DNA of 64,000 bases from Myceligenerans pegani. GTDB taxonomy: Bacteria > Actinomycetota > Actinomycetes > Actinomycetales > Cellulomonadaceae. The notes beneath the pieces were generated by a model that worked only from the letters and a program-made list of their open reading frames with translations, was not told the origin of the DNA and searched no databases. Positions 16,460 through 25,041 of the stretch are shown piece by piece; position 1 is the stretch's first letter; each line of letters starts with the position of its first letter. Location: contig NZ_JADBGR010000107.1 of the NCBI RefSeq assembly GCF_014892515.1, positions 152,709-216,708 of the forward strand, given 5' to 3'. The position numbers were made by a program, and so were the translations under genes.

Positions 16460-17686
16460 TCACGCGAGACCGTTGCGCCTCGCGATGTCGCCGAGCCACG
16501 ACAGGCTGGGCTTGGGAGTGCGCACGAACGTGACGCGGTCGACCGCGATCAGGCCGAACGTCGGCCGCCAGTGGCCCCACTCGAAGTTGTCCAGCAGCGA
16601 CCAGTGCAGATAGCCCCGGACGTCGACGCCGTCCGCGATCGCGGCCCGGAGACCCTCGAGGGCTTCGGTGGTGTACCGCACGCGCTGCGCGTCGTCGCTC
16701 GTCGCGATCCCGTTCTCCGTGACGAGGATCGGCACGCCCTGCGTCGTCTCGTGGGCGTGGCGCACCGCCATGCCGAGCGAGTCCGGGCGGTACGACGTCC
16801 CCACCAGCGTGTTGTCGGGGAGGTCGGGGTGGGGTACGGGGCCGTGCTCGTCGACCTCCTGGCTCGAGTACGCCTGCACGCCGACCCAGTCGTCGCTGCG
16901 GCTGCCCTCCCAGTACACGTCCTCCTTGCCGTAGCGCACCTCGAGCAGCTTCTCCTCGCCGCCGGGCGCCGCCGTCAGCGCGCCCGCCGCGACGGTCCAC
17001 CCGACCTTCGCGCCCGTCCGCTCACGCACGACGTCGCGCGCCGCGTGGTGGACGCGGGTGAACCTGCGCCCGATCTCCGGGTCGGCGTACGCGAGGAAGT
17101 TGCGCGAGCGGCGCTGCCGCTCCTCCTCCGTCTGCTCGCGCTCGACGGTCGGGCTCGTCCACTCGTCGTCGGCGCCGGCCGCCATCCGCCTCATGGCCGT
17201 CATGATCGCCGCCTGCATGTTCGGCTCGTTCATGGTGGCGACCCACTCCACCCCCTCGAGGATGCGAGTCGCCTCCGTGGCGTACCGCACGAAGCGCTCC
17301 TCCGCGTCGTCGGCCGTCCAGCCCCCGGCCTCCGCGAACCACCGCGGCGTGGTGAAGTGCTGCAGGGTGACCACGGGTGTCACGCCGCGGTCGAGGCACG
17401 CGTCGATCATGCGCCGGTAGTGCGCGAGCTCGGCCCGCGAGAAGTGCCCGGGGATCGGCTCGATGCGCGACCACTCGAGGCTGAAGCGGTAGCTCGTGAG
17501 GCCCGCCTCGGCGAGCAGCGCGATGTCCTCGTCGAAGCGGTGGTAGCTGTCGCACGCGTCGAGGGACAGTTCCATGCCCGGCGCCTGCTGCTCCTTCGCC
17601 CACCAGTCGCTGTTGGTGTTGTTGCCCTCGACCTGGTGACCGGCCGTCGAGGCGCCCCAGAGGAATCCGTCGGGGAACGTCGTCAT
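16460..17686 (-). CDS. GH1 beta-glucosidase
   Basis: A 408-residue cytoplasmic GH1 enzyme. Acid/base E154 (TMNEP, 151-155) and nucleophile E324 (VTENG) are both in place; SYRFSLEWSRIEP and the C-terminal WSLLDNFEWGHW with FGL are family features. It cleaves beta-linked glucose or related sugars from imported oligosaccharides. ATG 17686 has AAAGGA about nine bases upstream. It is the last gene after permease, permease-ATPase and ATPase genes (22 bp behind the ATPase stop), so import and hydrolysis are co-transcribed. Confidence 0.92.
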   Translation of the reverse strand: MTTFPDGFLWGASTAGHQVEGNNTNSDWWAKEQQAPGMELSLDACDSYHRFDEDIALLAEAGLTSYRFSLEWSRIEPIPGHFSRAELAHYRRMIDACLDRGVTPVVTLQHFTTPRWFAEAGGWTADDAEERFVRYATEATRILEGVEWVATMNEPNMQAAIMTAMRRMAAGADDEWTSPTVEREQTEEERQRRSRNFLAYADPEIGRRFTRVHHAARDVVRERTGAKVGWTVAAGALTAAPGGEEKLLEVRYGKEDVYWEGSRSDDWVGVQAYSSQEVDEHGPVPHPDLPDNTLVGTSYRPDSLGMAVRHAHETTQGVPILVTENGIATSDDAQRVRYTTEALEGLRAAIADGVDVRGYLHWSLLDNFEWGHWRPTFGLIAVDRVTFVRTPKPSLSWLGDIARRNGLA

Positions 17687-17708
17687 GGGTGATGATTCCT
17701 TTCGTGCC

Positions 17709-18536
17709 CTACGTCGTCGAGGCGAGGAACTGCTTGCGCTGCTCACGCCTGGCCCGCTGCGTGGCGGGGTCCGCCACGGGTGCGGCGAGGAGCAACCGTT
17801 GGGTGTAGGGGTGTTCGGGCGTCGAGGTGACCGTCGCCGCGTCACCGGTCTCGACGAGGTCGCCCCGGTAGAGCACCGCGACACGGTGGCTGATGTGCCG
17901 CACGACCGCGAGGTCGTGCGACACGAACAGGTACGCCACGCCCGTCTCGCGCTGGATGTCGACCAGGAGGTCGAGGACACGGGCCTGCGTCGAGAGGTCG
18001 AGCGCCGACACGGGCTCGTCGCAGACGATGAGCTTCGGCCCGGGCGCGAGGGCGCGGGCGATCGCGACGCGCTGCCGCTGTCCACCGGAGAACTCCCGCG
18101 GGAGCCGGTCGATCGCGTCCGACGGCAGTCCCACGTGATCGAGCAGCGTGCGCACGCGCGATCGTGCGTCACGCGCCGAGGCGCCGTGGACGACGAGGGG
18201 TTCGGCGAGGATGTCGCCGATCGTCATCGACGGGTTCAGCGACGTGTACGGGTCCTGGAACACGACCTGGACGTGGCTCGCGAGGCCGCGTCGCGCCTTT
18301 CCGCGCAGGCCGCTGATCTCCTGGCCGGCGAAGCGGATGGCACCGCCCGAGGGCTTCACCAGGCCGAGCACCGCACGTCCGATCGTGGTCTTGCCCGAAC
18401 CGGACTCGCCGACCAGGCCGAGGGTCTCACCGTGGCCGATCTCGAGGTCGATACCGTGCAGCACCTCGTGGGGCCTGGCGCGGAACCCCTTCCCGGGAAA
18501 GCTCACACGAAGAGCTTCGATCTCCAGCAGGCTCAT
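17709..18536 (-). CDS. Dipeptide/oligosaccharide ABC transporter ATPase (DppF-like)
   Basis: A 275-residue nucleotide-binding subunit: Walker A GESGSGKTT (about 43-51), Q-loop VVFQDP, signature FSGGQRQR, Walker B LIVCDEP, H-loop VSHD. The C-terminal HPYTQRLLLA segment is the oligopeptide-transporter ATPase extension. It pairs with the ATPase domain fused to the preceding permease. Start ATG 18536 overlaps the upstream stop by four bases (ATGA), so translation is coupled. Confidence 0.92.
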   Translation of the reverse strand: MSLLEIEALRVSFPGKGFRARPHEVLHGIDLEIGHGETLGLVGESGSGKTTIGRAVLGLVKPSGGAIRFAGQEISGLRGKARRGLASHVQVVFQDPYTSLNPSMTIGDILAEPLVVHGASARDARSRVRTLLDHVGLPSDAIDRLPREFSGGQRQRVAIARALAPGPKLIVCDEPVSALDLSTQARVLDLLVDIQRETGVAYLFVSHDLAVVRHISHRVAVLYRGDLVETGDAATVTSTPEHPYTQRLLLAAPVADPATQRARREQRKQFLASTT

Positions 18537-20341
18537 GACGTGGCCCCTTCGACGGTGGTGGGCGGGTCCGTGCGCACGGTGTCCTCGTCGAGGATCGAGT
18601 CGAGCAGCATCCGGGTGTACTCGTGCCTCGGGGCGGCGAAGATGCTCTCCGTGTCGCCCACCTCGACGATCTCGCCGGTCTTCATGACCGCGACGCGGTC
18701 GCAGATGTCGGCGACGAGGCCGAAGTTGTGGGTCACCAGCAGCACGGCCATGTCGAGTTCCTCGAGCAGGTCGCGCAGGAGGTCGAGGATCTCGGCCTGG
18801 ACCGTCACGTCGAGTGCCGTCGTCGGCTCGTCGGCGATGAGCAGCTTCGGCCGGCTGGCGACGGCCCCGGCGATGAGCACGCGCTGCGCCATCCCGCCCG
18901 AGATCTCGTGCGGGTACGAGTCGTACGTACGCTCCGGGTCGGAGATGCCGCACCGGTCGAGGAGGGCGAGGACGCGTTCCCTGGCGTCCGCCTTCGACGT
19001 ACCCGTCGCGGCACGCACGCCTTCGACCAGCTGGGCTCCCACGCGGAACGACGGGTCGAGGTTCGACATGGGCTCCTGCGGGATGTAGGCGATCTCCCGC
19101 CCGCGGACCCCCGCGAGCTGCTGGTCGTTCAGGCCCAGCATCTCGCGGTCCTGGAACCGGATCGAGCCGCTGGTGATCACCGCCTCCGGCGGCAGCACGC
19201 CGAGCGTCGAGAACGCCGTCTGCGACTTCCCGGAGCCCGATTCGCCAACGAGCCCGAGGACCTCACCCTGGGCGATGCTCAGGTTCACGCCCCGGACGAC
19301 CTCGTTCAGTTCGCCGCTCACGCCCGGATACGCGATACCGAGGTCGCGGATCGTCAGCAGCGCCTCGGGCGCCTCGTCGTCGGGGACGTGCGTCGTGGCC
19401 ACCACCCGCTGACCGGAGCCGACCTTGACCGGCTTGGGCTTCGATCCCTCGAGAGTGTCCCGCAGGGCGTTGCCGAGGAGCACGAGCGACGCCGTGATCA
19501 CGCCGAGCAGCAGGCTCGGCCAGAGGAACTGCGTCGGAGCGATGTACAGGTTGCGGAAACCCGACGAGATCATCGCGCCGAAGCTGGGGATCTCGAGGGA
19601 CCCCACGCCCAGGAACGCCAGACCCGACTGCGTGACGATCGCCGTACCCGCCATGAAGGCGGCCGCGATGATGATGGGGCCGCGGACGATCGACAGCACG
19701 TGACGTCCGAGGATCCGGAAGGTCCCGAGCCCGGAGACGCGCGCGGCGTCGACGTACAGCTCGTTCTTCACGGCGAGGACGAGGTTCCGCACGATGCGAT
19801 AGATGCCCGGCGCGAGCAGGAACCCGAAGATGAACATCGTCGCGCGGTAGTCGCCGCCGGTGACCGGCATCAGGATGACGAGCAGCAGGACGCCCGGGAG
19901 AGTCATCAGCAGGGCGAACAGCCACTCGGTGAGCGACTGGGTCACGCGGTTGAAGTAGCCGCCGACGAGGCCGGCGGTCACGCCGACCGCCACCGCGACG
20001 CTCGTCCCGATCAGCGCCGAGACGGCGGCCGTGTTGACCGAGTGCAGCAGCCTGCTGAGGATGTCCCGTCCCGACTCGTCGGCGCCGAGCGGGTATCCGG
20101 GCGTGCCGACAGGCGCGTTGACCATGCCCAGGTCGGCGTCGTTCGGGCCGTGCGGGGCGATCAGCGGCGCGAGCGCGCCGAGGACGAAGACGACGGCGAG
20201 GATCGACAGGGTCGTGGCCGCCTGCGGATCCCGCAGGATCTTCTGCCACATCGGGGTGCGCGACGCCGGCTCCGCGGCGACGACCGCCGCTGCTTCCGGA
20301 ACCGTCCCGGCTTGTGTCCCGGGGCCTGAGGAGGTGCTCAA
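18533..20341 (-). CDS. Fused ABC permease-ATPase (DppC-DppD fusion)
   Basis: One 602-residue chain joins two subunits that are usually separate. Residues about 30-320 are a DppC-like permease (helix starting LSILAVVFVLGALAPLIAP, then LGADESGRDILSRLLH, EAA-type loop YVDAARVSGLG). After a linker, about 345-600 form an ATPase with Walker A GESGSGKSQ, signature ISGGMAQR, Walker B LLIADEPTTALD and H-loop THN. The frame is open through the junction, so this is a true fusion. The start is TTG 20341 overlapping the upstream stop (TTGA). It forms one transporter with the DppB-like and DppF-like neighbours. Confidence 0.88.
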   Translation of the reverse strand: MSTSSGPGTQAGTVPEAAAVVAAEPASRTPMWQKILRDPQAATTLSILAVVFVLGALAPLIAPHGPNDADLGMVNAPVGTPGYPLGADESGRDILSRLLHSVNTAAVSALIGTSVAVAVGVTAGLVGGYFNRVTQSLTEWLFALLMTLPGVLLLVILMPVTGGDYRATMFIFGFLLAPGIYRIVRNLVLAVKNELYVDAARVSGLGTFRILGRHVLSIVRGPIIIAAAFMAGTAIVTQSGLAFLGVGSLEIPSFGAMISSGFRNLYIAPTQFLWPSLLLGVITASLVLLGNALRDTLEGSKPKPVKVGSGQRVVATTHVPDDEAPEALLTIRDLGIAYPGVSGELNEVVRGVNLSIAQGEVLGLVGESGSGKSQTAFSTLGVLPPEAVITSGSIRFQDREMLGLNDQQLAGVRGREIAYIPQEPMSNLDPSFRVGAQLVEGVRAATGTSKADARERVLALLDRCGISDPERTYDSYPHEISGGMAQRVLIAGAVASRPKLLIADEPTTALDVTVQAEILDLLRDLLEELDMAVLLVTHNFGLVADICDRVAVMKTGEIVEVGDTESIFAAPRHEYTRMLLDSILDEDTVRTDPPTTVEGATS

Positions 20342-21279
20342 TGGACTCTCGCTTTCGGGTTCAGCCAGCCGTTCGCGATGTCGGTGGCGAGGTTCACGAC
20401 CGTGACCAGGACGACGCCGAAGGTCGAGATGCCGAGCATCACGGGGATGTCGCCCTGCAGGGTGGCGTTGAACGCATAGTTGCCGAAACCAGGCAGCGCG
20501 AAGACGTTCTCGATGATGAGCGCCGCGCCGAACATGTTGATGAACTCCAGCGACATGACCGTGAGCGCGGGGCTGCCGGCGTTGCGCAGCGCGTGCTTCA
20601 GCACGATCGAACGCGACGAGACACCTCGGGTACGCAGGGTGCGGACGTAGTCGCGGCGGAGTTCGTCGACCATCCGGCCACGCACCTGCGCGGACATGTT
20701 CGCCACCCCGCCGACGACGAGCACGATGACAGGGATCGTGATGCTGCGTGCCCAGCCTGCCGGGTCGTCCCCGAAGCGGGTGTATCCCGTGGCGGGCAGC
20801 CATCCCAGCTGGACGCCGAACAGGACGACGAGCCCGATCGCCAGGAGCAGTCCCGGGATGATGTACCCGAAGACCGACACGCCCTGGGCGATCCGGTCGA
20901 CGACGCCGCCCCGGGACGCGGCCCAGACGCCGAGCACGATCGACAGCGTCGCCGTGATCAGCAGCGCCGGCACGATGAGCGACAGCGTGACCGCGAGGCG
21001 CGAGAGCACCTCCGGCAGCACGGGCAGCGAGGTGTACACCGAGGCCCCGAAGTCCCCCTGGAGCGCCGCGGCCAGCCATTCCACGTACTGCACGAGGATG
21101 GGCCGGTCCCAGCCACGCGCCTCCAGCAGCGCCGCCGTGGCCTCCGGCGTCGCGGACTGCCCGAGGATCGTCCGCGCCACGTCCTCGAACGAGGTGCCGA
21201 TCAGGAGGTAGACGATCAACGTGATCACCAGTGCGAGTCCCGCGCCCGCTGCCAACCGTCTGACGATGTACGGAATCAT
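20338..21279 (-). CDS. ABC transporter permease (DppB-like)
   Basis: A 313-residue inner-membrane subunit with about six helices, beginning MIPYIVRRLAAGAGLALVIT. The cytoplasmic EAA loop is RRDYVRTLRTRGVSSRSI and the C-terminus holds FALPGFGNYAFNATLQGDIP, both typical of DppB/OppB. ATG 21279 has AGGA upstream. It is the first gene of the permease-fusion-ATPase-GH1 operon. Its 5' leader carries a LacI-type operator with -35 TTGACA and a 14-bp-stem hairpin. Confidence 0.92.
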   Translation of the reverse strand: MIPYIVRRLAAGAGLALVITLIVYLLIGTSFEDVARTILGQSATPEATAALLEARGWDRPILVQYVEWLAAALQGDFGASVYTSLPVLPEVLSRLAVTLSLIVPALLITATLSIVLGVWAASRGGVVDRIAQGVSVFGYIIPGLLLAIGLVVLFGVQLGWLPATGYTRFGDDPAGWARSITIPVIVLVVGGVANMSAQVRGRMVDELRRDYVRTLRTRGVSSRSIVLKHALRNAGSPALTVMSLEFINMFGAALIIENVFALPGFGNYAFNATLQGDIPVMLGISTFGVVLVTVVNLATDIANGWLNPKARVH

Positions 21280-21323
21280 GTGCGTGCTCGCATCCTGGTC
21301 ATGCCACTCTCCCTTGAGTTGGT

Positions 21324-21357
21324 GCCCGGAGCCGGGCCGCCTCGCCCGGCTCCGGGC
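21324..21357 (-). terminator. Strong hairpin between SBP 2 and the permease gene; leader structure or terminator
   Basis: Arms GCCCGGAGCCGGGC (21324-21337) and GCCCGGCTCCGGGC (21344-21357) form a perfect 14-bp stem with a six-base loop. It could terminate SBP 2 read-through, but it lies downstream of the permease operon's own predicted -35, so it would also sit at the 5' end of that mRNA. No U-run follows. Confidence 0.55.
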
Positions 21358-21395
21358 TGTCGCTCCGGCAAAGCCTCGCCGAGCGACGTGTCGTT

Positions 21396-21411
21396 TGTCA
21401 ACCGATTGCCA
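21396..21411. promoter_or_regulatory. LacI-type operator/-35 of the ABC permease operon
   Basis: TGTCAACCGATTGCCA matches the motif at 11719 and 16376. Read on the minus strand its proximal half is TTGACA (21401-21396), a perfect -35; the -10 is poorly defined (GAGGCT-like, 18 bp on). It lies 116 bp before the permease start. Confidence 0.6.
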
Positions 21412-21439
21412 TCGCGCGGAACGGCCGCCGGTCCGGAGG

Positions 21440-22963
21440 TCATTCCGCGGTGTCGAAGACCCGCAGGTCCATGGGCGAGACGGCCGAGCCGACGTACTCG
21501 ACGTCCTCCGCGGTCGCCCAGATCGTCGTGATCCACAGGACGGGCGAGAACCACGCCTGCTCCACCCCGAACTCGTTGATCTGCCGGTAGAGATCGTCCG
21601 CGCGCTCCGGGTCGGTCTCCTCCGCCACGGCGTCGAGCAACTCGCGGAGCTTCGGGTCGCTCGTGCCGAAGGGGTTGTTCGAACCATCCTCGGCGTAGAA
21701 CTGGGCGACGACTCGCGACGGCGTGGTCGCGCCGCCGATGTTCCAGTACGCGGGCCAGTCGGTGGACTGCGTCGAGGTCTGCGGAGGCACCGGGTCCCAG
21801 GTGAGCTCGATGCCGATGTCGTCGAAGGCCTGCACCAGAGTCGCCTGGAAGTGCGTCGACATGATGTTCCCGGGCATCGACATCGAGAAGCCGTCCTCGT
21901 AGCCGGCGTCCGCCATCAGCGCGCGGGCGTGCTCGAGGTCGTACGGGTAGGTCTCGTCGAGTTCGGCGGCGTGCCCGGCGGTCAGCGGGTGGAAGATCTG
22001 CGCGGTGGGCGTACCGAGTCCGTGGTGCAGCGACTCGACGACGGCCGCGCGGTCGATCGCCATGTTGACGGCCTGCCGCACGCGCACGTCCGCCAGCGCC
22101 GGCGTCGTCGTGCCGTCGCGGTCCGCGAGGACGAGCATCGCGAGGCTCGCGCCCTCCACCTCCGTCAGGGTCAGGCCCGCCGCCTCGGCGTGCTCGGCCT
22201 GCGCCGGATCCACGGTTCCGGCGTCGAGCTCCCCCGACAGCACGCTGTTGAACATGGCCGTCCGGTCCTGGATCGGGCGGATCGTCACCGTCTCGAACGG
22301 ATAGGTGTCCGCGTTCCAGTGGTCGTCGCGCCGGTCCAGCACGTACACCGTCCCGTCCTGGGTGCGCTCCTCGTTCAGCGTGTACGGCCCGGAACCGACC
22401 GGGTCGAGTGCGGTCTCGGGGGCGTCGAGGGTCTCCGGGTCCCCGATGACGCCCGCCGCCTGCGCGAGCGAGACCAGCAGGTTGTCGTCCGGCTCGCTGA
22501 GGTTGAGCACGACCGTGTGGTCGTCGGGGACGTCGATCGATTCGACGGCCGACAGGTTTCCCCGCTGCGGCCCCGCGTTCTCCAGCGTGCGCTCCAGGGT
22601 GCCCTGTACGTCGTGGGCCGTGACCGGGTCGCCGTCCGAGAACGACATGTCGTCGCGGAGGTCGAGGGTGAGCGTGAGCGCGTCGTCGGAGTAGCTCCAG
22701 CTCTCGGCGGCGTTCGGCTGGAGCTCGCCCTCGTGGTCGAGGGCGAGCAGGGTGTCGAAGAGCGATCCCCAGACGTAGCGCTGCACGCCGTCATGGAGCT
22801 CGATCGGGTCGAGGGAGTTCGGCGGCTGGGGCACGCCGAACTCCAGTGTCCGGGCCTCCCCCTGGGCGTCCGGCGCCGCTCCCTGGGCCGCGCACCCGGC
22901 GGCGGCCAGGAGCCCGGCCGCCAGGGCGGCTCCGGCGAATCGGTGTCCTGTTCTTCTCGACAT
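21440..22963 (-). CDS. ABC transporter substrate-binding lipoprotein, family 5 (SBP 2)
   Basis: A 507-residue DppA/OppA-class lipoprotein; lipobox AAAGC at about residues 20-24. It aligns end to end with SBP 1 (FGVPQPPNSLDPIEL, RDDHWNADTYPFETVT, LADVRVRQAVNMAIDR) but differs clearly in ligand-facing regions. ATG 22963 follows AAGGAG. It is 48 bp after the dehydrogenase gene with no promoter visible, so it is probably expressed with the GntR-controlled dehydrogenases, while using the permeases encoded downstream. It may deliver a different, acidic glycoside to the same channel. Confidence 0.9.
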   Translation of the reverse strand: MSRRTGHRFAGAALAAGLLAAAGCAAQGAAPDAQGEARTLEFGVPQPPNSLDPIELHDGVQRYVWGSLFDTLLALDHEGELQPNAAESWSYSDDALTLTLDLRDDMSFSDGDPVTAHDVQGTLERTLENAGPQRGNLSAVESIDVPDDHTVVLNLSEPDDNLLVSLAQAAGVIGDPETLDAPETALDPVGSGPYTLNEERTQDGTVYVLDRRDDHWNADTYPFETVTIRPIQDRTAMFNSVLSGELDAGTVDPAQAEHAEAAGLTLTEVEGASLAMLVLADRDGTTTPALADVRVRQAVNMAIDRAAVVESLHHGLGTPTAQIFHPLTAGHAAELDETYPYDLEHARALMADAGYEDGFSMSMPGNIMSTHFQATLVQAFDDIGIELTWDPVPPQTSTQSTDWPAYWNIGGATTPSRVVAQFYAEDGSNNPFGTSDPKLRELLDAVAEETDPERADDLYRQINEFGVEQAWFSPVLWITTIWATAEDVEYVGSAVSPMDLRVFDTAE

Positions 22964-23011
22964 GAGATCTCCTTTGATCCTGATGCGATGGAGGTGACGT
23001 GTGGGGCGGGA

Positions 23012-24034
23012 TCAGCGGGCGGTGGGGTGCGGCAGGTCGCCGGTGAAGATGTCCCGCCTGGTCAGCGCGTTGAGCAGCGGCTCGCCGGCGCGGTAGCGGC
23101 GGATGTTCTCGGTGATGATCTCGATGGAGCGCTGCGTCCGGTCCGGGAGCTTCGGCGTCTGGTGCGGTGTGATCAGGACGTTCGGCGCGTCCCAGAGCGG
23201 CGAGTCCTCCGGAAGGGGCTCCGGATCGGTGACGTCGAGCCCCGCGCCCGCGACGGTTCCCGCGTGCAGCGCGTCGATCAGCGCTTCCTGGTCGATCAGC
23301 TGGCCCCTGCCGATGTTGATCACGTAGGCCCCGGGCTTCATCCGCGCCATCCGCTCCCGGCTGAGCAGGTGGTAGGTCTCATCGCTGAGACTGGCCGCCA
23401 GCATGACGACGTCGGACTGCTCGAGGACGTCGTCGACGGAGTCGCCGGCGTCGGCCGAGTAGAGCCGGTCGACGTCGTCCATGGGGTCGGCACGACGGCG
23501 GTAGCCGACCACGCGCATCCCGAACGCCTTGCCGAGCCGTGCCATCTCGCGCCCCGTGTGCCCGAGGCCGACGACGCCGAGTGTCTTGCCCCAGAGCGCG
23601 AGGCGGTCCGCGTACCCGGGGATCCCGCCCCAGATCCGGGCCTGCTGCCGGCGGAGCAGGGTCGGCGCGTCGAACGTCAGGGCGAGCGCGAAGTAGAACG
23701 CGTGCTGCGCGAGCGCGGGCGCCGAGCGGCCGGCCGAACCCGTCAGGAGCAGGCCGCGTTCGAACACCTCGGGGCGCGCCGAACGGGTGAGCCCCGCGTG
23801 GTCGGCGTGCACCCACCGCAGGTGCGGTGCGGCGAGGAAGCGTTCGTCGATGTCGCCCCACGTGACGGCGACGTCGGCGCGGGACAGTTCCTCGGTCAGC
23901 TCCGTCTGCTGGCGCGGATGCAGCGAGACGACCGTCGCCGGGGCGAACGCCCGCTCCAGCGCCGCGATCTCGTCCGGACCCCACAGCAGGCAGGTCACGA
24001 CGTGCGTGATCTCGCGGCCGCGGTTCCGGGTCAT
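23012..24034 (-). CDS. D-2-hydroxyacid dehydrogenase, NAD-dependent
   Basis: A 340-residue enzyme of the D-isomer-specific 2-hydroxyacid dehydrogenase family. The Rossmann motif is VVGLGHTGREMARLGKAFG (about 168-186), followed by INIGRGQLID, DVTDPEPLPEDSPLWD with the active-site Glu, and ITPHQTPK with the general-base His. NAD(P) preference is not clear: R/RRR follows the second strand. It could reduce glyoxylate, hydroxypyruvate or a sugar-derived 2-keto acid. Start ATG 24034 overlaps the upstream stop (ATGA). Together with that gene it suggests glycerate-type metabolism. Confidence 0.88.
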   Translation of the reverse strand: MTRNRGREITHVVTCLLWGPDEIAALERAFAPATVVSLHPRQQTELTEELSRADVAVTWGDIDERFLAAPHLRWVHADHAGLTRSARPEVFERGLLLTGSAGRSAPALAQHAFYFALALTFDAPTLLRRQQARIWGGIPGYADRLALWGKTLGVVGLGHTGREMARLGKAFGMRVVGYRRRADPMDDVDRLYSADAGDSVDDVLEQSDVVMLAASLSDETYHLLSRERMARMKPGAYVINIGRGQLIDQEALIDALHAGTVAGAGLDVTDPEPLPEDSPLWDAPNVLITPHQTPKLPDRTQRSIEIITENIRRYRAGEPLLNALTRRDIFTGDLPHPTAR

Positions 24035-24948
24035 TGCTCGGCCGCCCTGCCCGAGAGGCGCTCGGTCTGCAGGAAGAGCGCGGAGTGGTCCAGCGATCCG
24101 AGGCCCTGCGCCCGCGCCGAGCCCATCAGGCCCGCGAGCGCCTGCCCGAGCGGGCTCGCGACGCCGGCGTCCCGGGCCGCCGAGGTGTAGATGCCGAGAT
24201 CCTTGTGATGCAGGTCGATGCGGAACCCGGGCTGGAACTCGCGGCGGAGCATGGCCGGACCCTTCCGCTCCAGCACGGTGCTGCCGGCGAGACCGCCCTG
24301 CAGCACGCGGGTGCCGGCCTCCAGGTCCACGCCCTGCGCGTCGAGGAAGACCAGCGCCTCGGAGACGAGCTGGATCGCCCCCGCGACGACGAGCTGGTTC
24401 GCGGCCTTCACCGTCTGCCCGGATCCCGACGGTCCGACGTACGTGATCGTGGTCCCGAGCGCGGAGAGCACCGGCGACGCCTCCTGGAAAACGCCTTCGT
24501 CGCCGCCGACCATGATCGAGAGCGTGGCGTCGACGGCTCCTTGCTCGCCGCCGCTGACCGGCGCGTCGAGGACGCGGACGTGGCGTTCCGCGGCCCGCCG
24601 CGAGACCTCCCGCGCGACGTCGGGCGAGATCGTGCTGAGGTCGATGAGCAGCGTGCCCGCGGCGGCGTGCTCCACGATGCCGCCGTCGCCGAGCACGGCC
24701 TGCTCCACGTCGGGCGAGTCCGGCAGCATCGTGAGGACGATCTGCGCTCCGGCGACGGCCTCGGCGACGGAGCCGGCCTCGGTTCCCCCGGCCGCGACCA
24801 GTGCTTCCGCCTTGCCGGGTGATCGGTTGAACCCTACGACGTCGTAGCCCGCTCGCCGAAGGTTCACCGCCATCGGGGCACCCATGATGCCGAGGCCGAT
24901 GAACGCGACACGCTTGCCTGTCGGATCGGTTGTGGTTGGACCAGTCAT
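24031..24948 (-). CDS. 3-hydroxyacid dehydrogenase (tartronate semialdehyde reductase/HIBADH family)
   Basis: A 305-residue beta-hydroxyacid dehydrogenase: N-terminal FIGLGIMGAPMAVNL with NRSPGKAEAL (NADP-type Arg), DAPVSGG substrate motif, and GQTVKAANQLVV with the catalytic Lys. Best-known family roles are 2-hydroxy-3-oxopropionate reductase (GarR) and 3-hydroxyisobutyrate dehydrogenase. Paired with the downstream D-2-hydroxyacid dehydrogenase, a route from a sugar acid to glycerate is likely but inferred. ATG 24948 was chosen; a start at 24984 would add residues not in the family. A GntR-type operator overlaps codons 2-6. Confidence 0.88.
   Translation of the reverse strand: MTGPTTTDPTGKRVAFIGLGIMGAPMAVNLRRAGYDVVGFNRSPGKAEALVAAGGTEAGSVAEAVAGAQIVLTMLPDSPDVEQAVLGDGGIVEHAAAGTLLIDLSTISPDVAREVSRRAAERHVRVLDAPVSGGEQGAVDATLSIMVGGDEGVFQEASPVLSALGTTITYVGPSGSGQTVKAANQLVVAGAIQLVSEALVFLDAQGVDLEAGTRVLQGGLAGSTVLERKGPAMLRREFQPGFRIDLHHKDLGIYTSAARDAGVASPLGQALAGLMGSARAQGLGSLDHSALFLQTERLSGRAAEQ
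24933..24943. promoter_or_regulatory. GntR/FadR-type operator copy 1
   Basis: TGGTTGGACCA, reverse complement TGGTCCAACCA, fits the FadR-type pattern TGGTC-NN-ACCA. It overlaps codons 2-6 of the 3-hydroxyacid dehydrogenase gene, so binding would block initiation or elongation. Confidence 0.65.
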
Positions 24949-24987
24949 GCGCCAAGCAGAGCACGCCCGGCGAGCCGCGGTCAAGTA

Positions 24988-25011
24988 ACCGTCGGGAATT
25001 CAGCCGACGGT
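24988..25011. promoter_or_regulatory. Inverted repeat midway in the divergent promoter region
   Basis: Perfect 8-bp arms ACCGTCGG and CCGACGGT flank an eight-base spacer. It is unlike the GntR-type sites on either side and may bind a second regulator. Confidence 0.45.
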
Positions 25012-25041
25012 GCACCACGGAGCGTCACCCGGGATGTACTC

